From contig CM060317.1 in the NCBI GenBank assembly GCA_030674155.1, forward strand, positions 82,644,618 through 82,659,617: DNA of 15,000 nucleotides. Direction: 5' to 3'. Under the pieces are notes generated by a model that made no database searches, was not told the origin of the DNA, and saw nothing but the letters and a program-made list of their open reading frames with translations. The position numbers were made by a program, and so were the translations under genes. Origin of the DNA: Stramonita haemastoma (taxonomy: Eukaryota; Mollusca; Gastropoda; Neogastropoda; Muricidae). Each line of letters opens with the position of its first letter. Position 1 is the first letter of the stretch. Shown here piece by piece: positions 14,721 through 15,000 of this stretch.

Positions 14721-15000
14721 CTCTTTAGTCTGGCCTGCTTTGGGTCCTGGAGATGAATATATTGGTGGGGGGGGGGGGGCTCTGGGAGATCAGGTCAGGA
14801 AATTTGGGGATTTTGTATGAGTGTGTGTGTGGGTGTATGTACAACAGTTGTTTTATAATGTGTTATAATGGTTTGAAGTGGAAGCCAAAACATTGGTGAT
14901 TTAATCATGGAAATTTCCGTTCAAAGGTCATTTTATACTACAGTTATCGAAAATGTTTGTTGTAAGGAAATATGACGAAACCTGTGTGTGTGTATGTATG
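14721..15000. other. Unique sequence with G-run and short TG runs
   Basis: A thirteen-G run at 14767-14779, short GT runs at about 14820-14836 and at the right edge, otherwise AT-leaning unique sequence. No gene is recognised; the window ends inside a TGTGTATG-type patch. Confidence 0.5.

Overview
This window looks like a non-coding stretch of a large, repeat-rich animal genome. No bacterial gene organisation is visible: there are no long open frames with credible proteins and no operons. There is instead a very dense load of microsatellites, non-LTR retrotransposon 3' ends and a tRNA-headed SINE. The SINE type and the LINE 3'-end proteins are of kinds common in molluscs and other lophotrochozoans, so I favour a mollusc, possibly a gastropod. 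That assignment is inference. I find no exon of a host protein-coding gene that I can support. The longest open frames lie across simple repeats or inside GC-rich non-coding islands.

Layout. 1-820 is unique, AT-leaning sequence. 880-1370 is a GC-rich island with a compact set of regulatory-type motifs. 1588-1833 is a TA/GA/TG simple-repeat block. 2344-2905 is a broken minus-strand LINE 3' end (reverse transcriptase C-terminus). 3228-3418 (CA/CAC/AAC) and 3655-3904 (CT/TCTG) are compound microsatellites. 4290-4486 is a second, plus-strand LINE 3' end whose reading frame runs straight into a 200-bp GATA/GATG array. 4892-5354 holds CT, G-rich and TG repeats. 5390-5800 and 5935-6210 are two more GC-rich, motif-rich islands. 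6331-6480 is a CT tract. 6910-7452 is a minisatellite of about 24 units of 22 bp. 7770-8080 is a head-to-head pair of SINE fragments, and 8401-8710 is a nearly complete SINE of the same family between perfect 10-bp target-site duplications. 9462-10070 is the strongest regulatory-looking island. 10297-10387 is a TA tract. 11052-11138 is a TAG/CAG-type trinucleotide repeat. 11560-12285 is another GC-rich island. 12366-13325 is nearly continuous simple repeat. 13445-13730 resembles a retroelement 3' end. 14560-14720 carries four YY1/Pleiohomeotic-type sites and three tandem forkhead consensus sites.

Reading the window as a whole: the islands at about 0.9-1.4, 5.4-6.2, 9.5-10.1, 11.6-12.3 and 14.6-14.7 kb share homeodomain, Sox, POU, forkhead or YY1-type motifs. 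They are separated by fast-evolving repeats, which is how a chain of distal enhancers in the gene desert around a developmental gene would look. That is a hypothesis from sequence alone; cross-species conservation or open-chromatin data would decide it. The best-supported and most unusual item is the SINE: its head joins the 5' half of a tRNA to the internal-promoter part of 5S rRNA.
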